The notes under the pieces were generated by a model. It worked only from the letters and a program-made list of their open reading frames with translations, was not told the origin of the DNA and made no database searches. Positions 23,388 to 24,703 of a stretch of DNA of 24,703 nucleotides are shown here, piece by piece. Numbering within the stretch: the first letter of the stretch is position 1; every line of letters starts with the position of its first letter. Source of the DNA: Chitinispirillales bacterium (GTDB taxonomy: Bacteria > Fibrobacterota > Chitinivibrionia > Chitinivibrionales > Chitinivibrionaceae); NCBI GenBank assembly GCA_031254455.1, contig JAIRUI010000008.1:1-24703 (forward strand). The letters are read 5' to 3'. The translations under genes were made by a program, and so were the position numbers.

Positions 23388-23775
23388 CCGTTCGGAGAAA
23401 ACAGTGTTTAATTACTCAAAAAACTTGACTTTTACCGCGGCGAATAGTATTTTTACTGAGTACCTTTTGAGGTCTTCGGTCAAATGAAATAATTTCAAAA
23501 ATTTTTTCCGTTCCTTTTTTCCTGAAAAATATACTTCCAAAATATTTGAAAAATCTTAAAGAAAACCTAAAACATACTCTTTCTACATTTGAAAAACCGT
23601 TATTCGCAAAAATTTTATCAAGAATATACACTTTTATGTTACACAATTGTTTCGCTAACGCTCGCAATGACGAACACATCCGACACGGCACAAACCGTCA
23701 TTACGATGAGCAAGAGCGACGAAGCAAACTATAGACGGATATGTAAGAGAAAATTATTTAAAAAGAGGGGTGTTT
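23388..23775. other. Intergenic region without a supported gene, holding a repeat
   Basis: I see no supported gene here. ORFs in this stretch are short and composed of the repeat at 23646-23727 or low-complexity AT sequence. A GAAAT/ATTTC hairpin followed by T-rich sequence near 23485-23510 could be a weak terminator of the tiny ORFs. At the right end, AAGAGGGG (23763-23770) is the SD of the broken LRR gene. Confidence 0.5.
23646..23727. repeat. Imperfect inverted repeat (CGTCATTGCGAG-type)
   Basis: The left arm (23646-23673) contains TTTCGCTAACGCTCGCAATGACG, and the right arm (23696-23727) contains CGTCATTACGATGAGC then AGCGACGAAGCAA. They pair imperfectly across a 22-base centre. The arms resemble the CGTCATTGCGAGC...GAAGCAAT repeats that occur as dispersed, non-coding palindromic elements in many bacteria. 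Short ORFs through it, on both strands, are artefacts of that sequence. Confidence 0.5.
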
Positions 23776-24533
23776 ATGCAAAACAAAGGCAAAATTCTAA
23801 AAGTAGTAGTGGCATTGATGATTGCCGCACAGATGTTATCGGCGGCGATAGACATCACCGCTAAGTTCACCGACCCGTACTTTAAGGCGAAAGTGTATTG
23901 GGAAATAGAGAAAACCTCACCCGCCGCAATACTTGACAGTGATGTAAGCGATATTACAAGGCTTTATCTTTATGTTGGAATGATAACTTCCCTTACAGGT
24001 ATAGAATATTTTACCGCTCTGACATCGTTGAATTGCTCCGGCAATCAACTGACAACACTGGATGTGTCGAAGAATGCTGCCATGGAGGTGTTGTCTTGCT
24101 CCAACAATCAACTGACTGAACTTGACGTGTCGAAAAATACCAAAATTATCTATCTTAATGTGACAAATAATTATTTCACCGGAGAAGATAAAATATCGGC
24201 TTGGACAAATCAACAACTACTTTAATTTTTGGTACGCAGAACGATCCGTCAAATCTTACAAATTCGATTAAAAACATGACTGTAAAAAAGGAAATAACTA
24301 TTTCGTTTGCGGGAATAAAAAACGGGCAGATAAATCTTAATCTTAAAGAGGGTAATTATACCGCCGAACTTTACAATTTACAGGGACGTTTGATAAACAG
24401 AGCAAAAATAAGCTCGATAAACGGCGTAAATTCAACAGGTATTAAAACCGATAATTTAGCAAAATGAAATATATTCATTTTAAACCTTAAACAAGCAGGC
24501 ATATCGGTATTAAAACAGAAGGTGAGAATTTAG
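23776..24533 (+). pseudogene. Broken exported leucine-rich-repeat protein with T9SS-type sorting domain
   Basis: ATG at 23776 with a good SD opens a 149-codon frame: a signal peptide (1-25; ALMIAAQMLSA core), then a short region and three LRRs of the LTSLNCSGNQLTTLDVSKN kind. It stops at 24223-24225. The rest of the LRR end and a Por-secretion-tail-like domain continue in another frame from about 24201, implying loss of one base (or gain of two) near 24210. That frame is then cut by TGA at 24465-24467, where the intact paralogue at 7457 has GGA (Gly). The original tail ILNLKQAGIS... resumes after it, to TAG at 24531-24533. Two independent lesions argue for decay, not one sequencing error, although the frameshift alone could be an error. 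The unbroken product would have been a surface or secreted LRR protein. Confidence 0.75.
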
Positions 24534-24541
24534 GGTAAAAA

Positions 24542-24596
24542 ATGGATACTAAAAAACAAAAGTGGATACTAAAAGTGGATACTAAAAAGTATCCAC
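24542..24596. repeat. Direct repeats of TGGATACT plus an inverted copy
   Basis: TGGATACT followed by A-runs occurs at 24543-24550, 24563-24570 and 24576-24583, the last two preceded by G. An inverted copy AGTATCCAC (24588-24596) forms a perfect 9-bp stem with GTGGATACT (24575-24583) round a four-A loop. It lies between the broken LRR gene and the poly-C run. Possible uses include a protein-binding site or a mobile-element end; the sequence does not decide. Confidence 0.7.
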
Positions 24597-24617
24597 CCCC
24601 CCCCCCCCCCCCCCCCC
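24596..24617. repeat. Poly-C run of 22
   Basis: Twenty-two consecutive C, directly adjoining the hairpin. Such a run is prone to slippage in vivo and to length errors in sequencing or assembly, so its exact length is unreliable. The rest of the window to 24703 has no ORF of note; CAAGCGG (24624-24630) and CCGCTTG (24694-24700) form a 7-bp inverted pair. Confidence 0.8.
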
Positions 24618-24703
24618 TACATACAAGCGGAGTTCGAGAGATTTCGGGAGAGATTTTTTAATAAGTCGCTTTTTTTGTCTAAATTGTGTATAGCCGCTTG
24701 AGA

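Noticed and set aside
23416..23691. A 91-codon minus-strand frame in the right-hand intergenic region
   Set aside because: Its SLRALAKQ-like part is the usual spurious translation of the palindromic repeat; no SD or conserved motif is visible.
23589..23864. A 91-codon plus-strand frame across the repeat and the LRR start
   Set aside because: It reads through the repeat and then overlaps the LRR signal peptide in the wrong frame.
24542..24617. CRISPR array or iteron origin
   Set aside because: The repeat units are only 8-9 bases with A-rich gaps of uneven length, no spacers, no cas or replication gene nearby.
24620..24703. Mobile-element terminal inverted repeats (CAAGCGG / CCGCTTG)
   Set aside because: The arms are 7 bases, there is no transposase between them and the pair could easily occur by chance.

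Overview
The window looks like chromosome from an AT-rich, Gram-negative, LPS-bearing bacterium of the FCB type, most plausibly Fibrobacterota (Fibrobacter/Fibromonas-like). The grounds are two Por-secretion-tail-like C-terminal domains (the sorting signal of type IX secretion) on GLUG-repeat and leucine-rich-repeat exported proteins, an LPS heptose epimerase (HldD), and separate secD and secF genes. FliN, a FlgN-like protein and a soluble FlrB/FleS-like histidine kinase suggest a flagellum. The phylum assignment is inference from gene content; no rRNA or other marker is in the window.

Region 1 (1-7420, all +): part of a phage or phage-tail-like particle locus. It begins inside a baseplate-J-like protein. 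Then come a 48-aa overlapping ORF, an 847-aa structural protein of unknown fold, a DXD-type glycosyltransferase-like protein, a tail-fibre protein, a 69-aa protein, a 538-aa His-motif fibre/collar-like protein and a 91-aa protein. Genes overlap or abut and several have strong Shine-Dalgarno sequences. No head, integrase, lysis or attachment-site sequence is visible, so prophage, tailocin and injection system cannot be told apart. Base composition switches inside the locus.

Region 2 (7457-8689, +): an exported GLUG-repeat protein with a sorting tail.

Region 3 (8743-12361, -): yip1-like membrane gene, a very short fliN, secD and secF. Divergent from it (12449-16947, +) run hldD, a periplasmic TPR protein, a FlgN-like coiled-coil protein and a soluble PAS histidine kinase, all overlapping or a few bases apart.

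Region 4 (16923-22955, -): an oligopeptide-type ABC ATPase, a nucleotidyltransferase of the UDP-sugar pyrophosphorylase type, a PfkB-fold protein with a ruined catalytic motif, priA and a YbhN/LPG-synthase-like membrane protein, closely packed as one likely operon.

Region 5 (22956-24703): two tandem tiny membrane-peptide ORFs (about 30 and 33 aa), an imperfect inverted repeat, a broken LRR exported-protein gene (one frameshift plus one nonsense codon) and, near the right edge, short direct and inverted repeats ending in a run of 22 C.

The strongest leads are the glycosyltransferase inside the tail module, the PfkB-fold protein without its catalytic Asp, the paired tiny membrane ORFs, and the homopolymer tracts. 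I saw no CRISPR array, tRNA, rRNA, complete insertion sequence or obvious new defence system.
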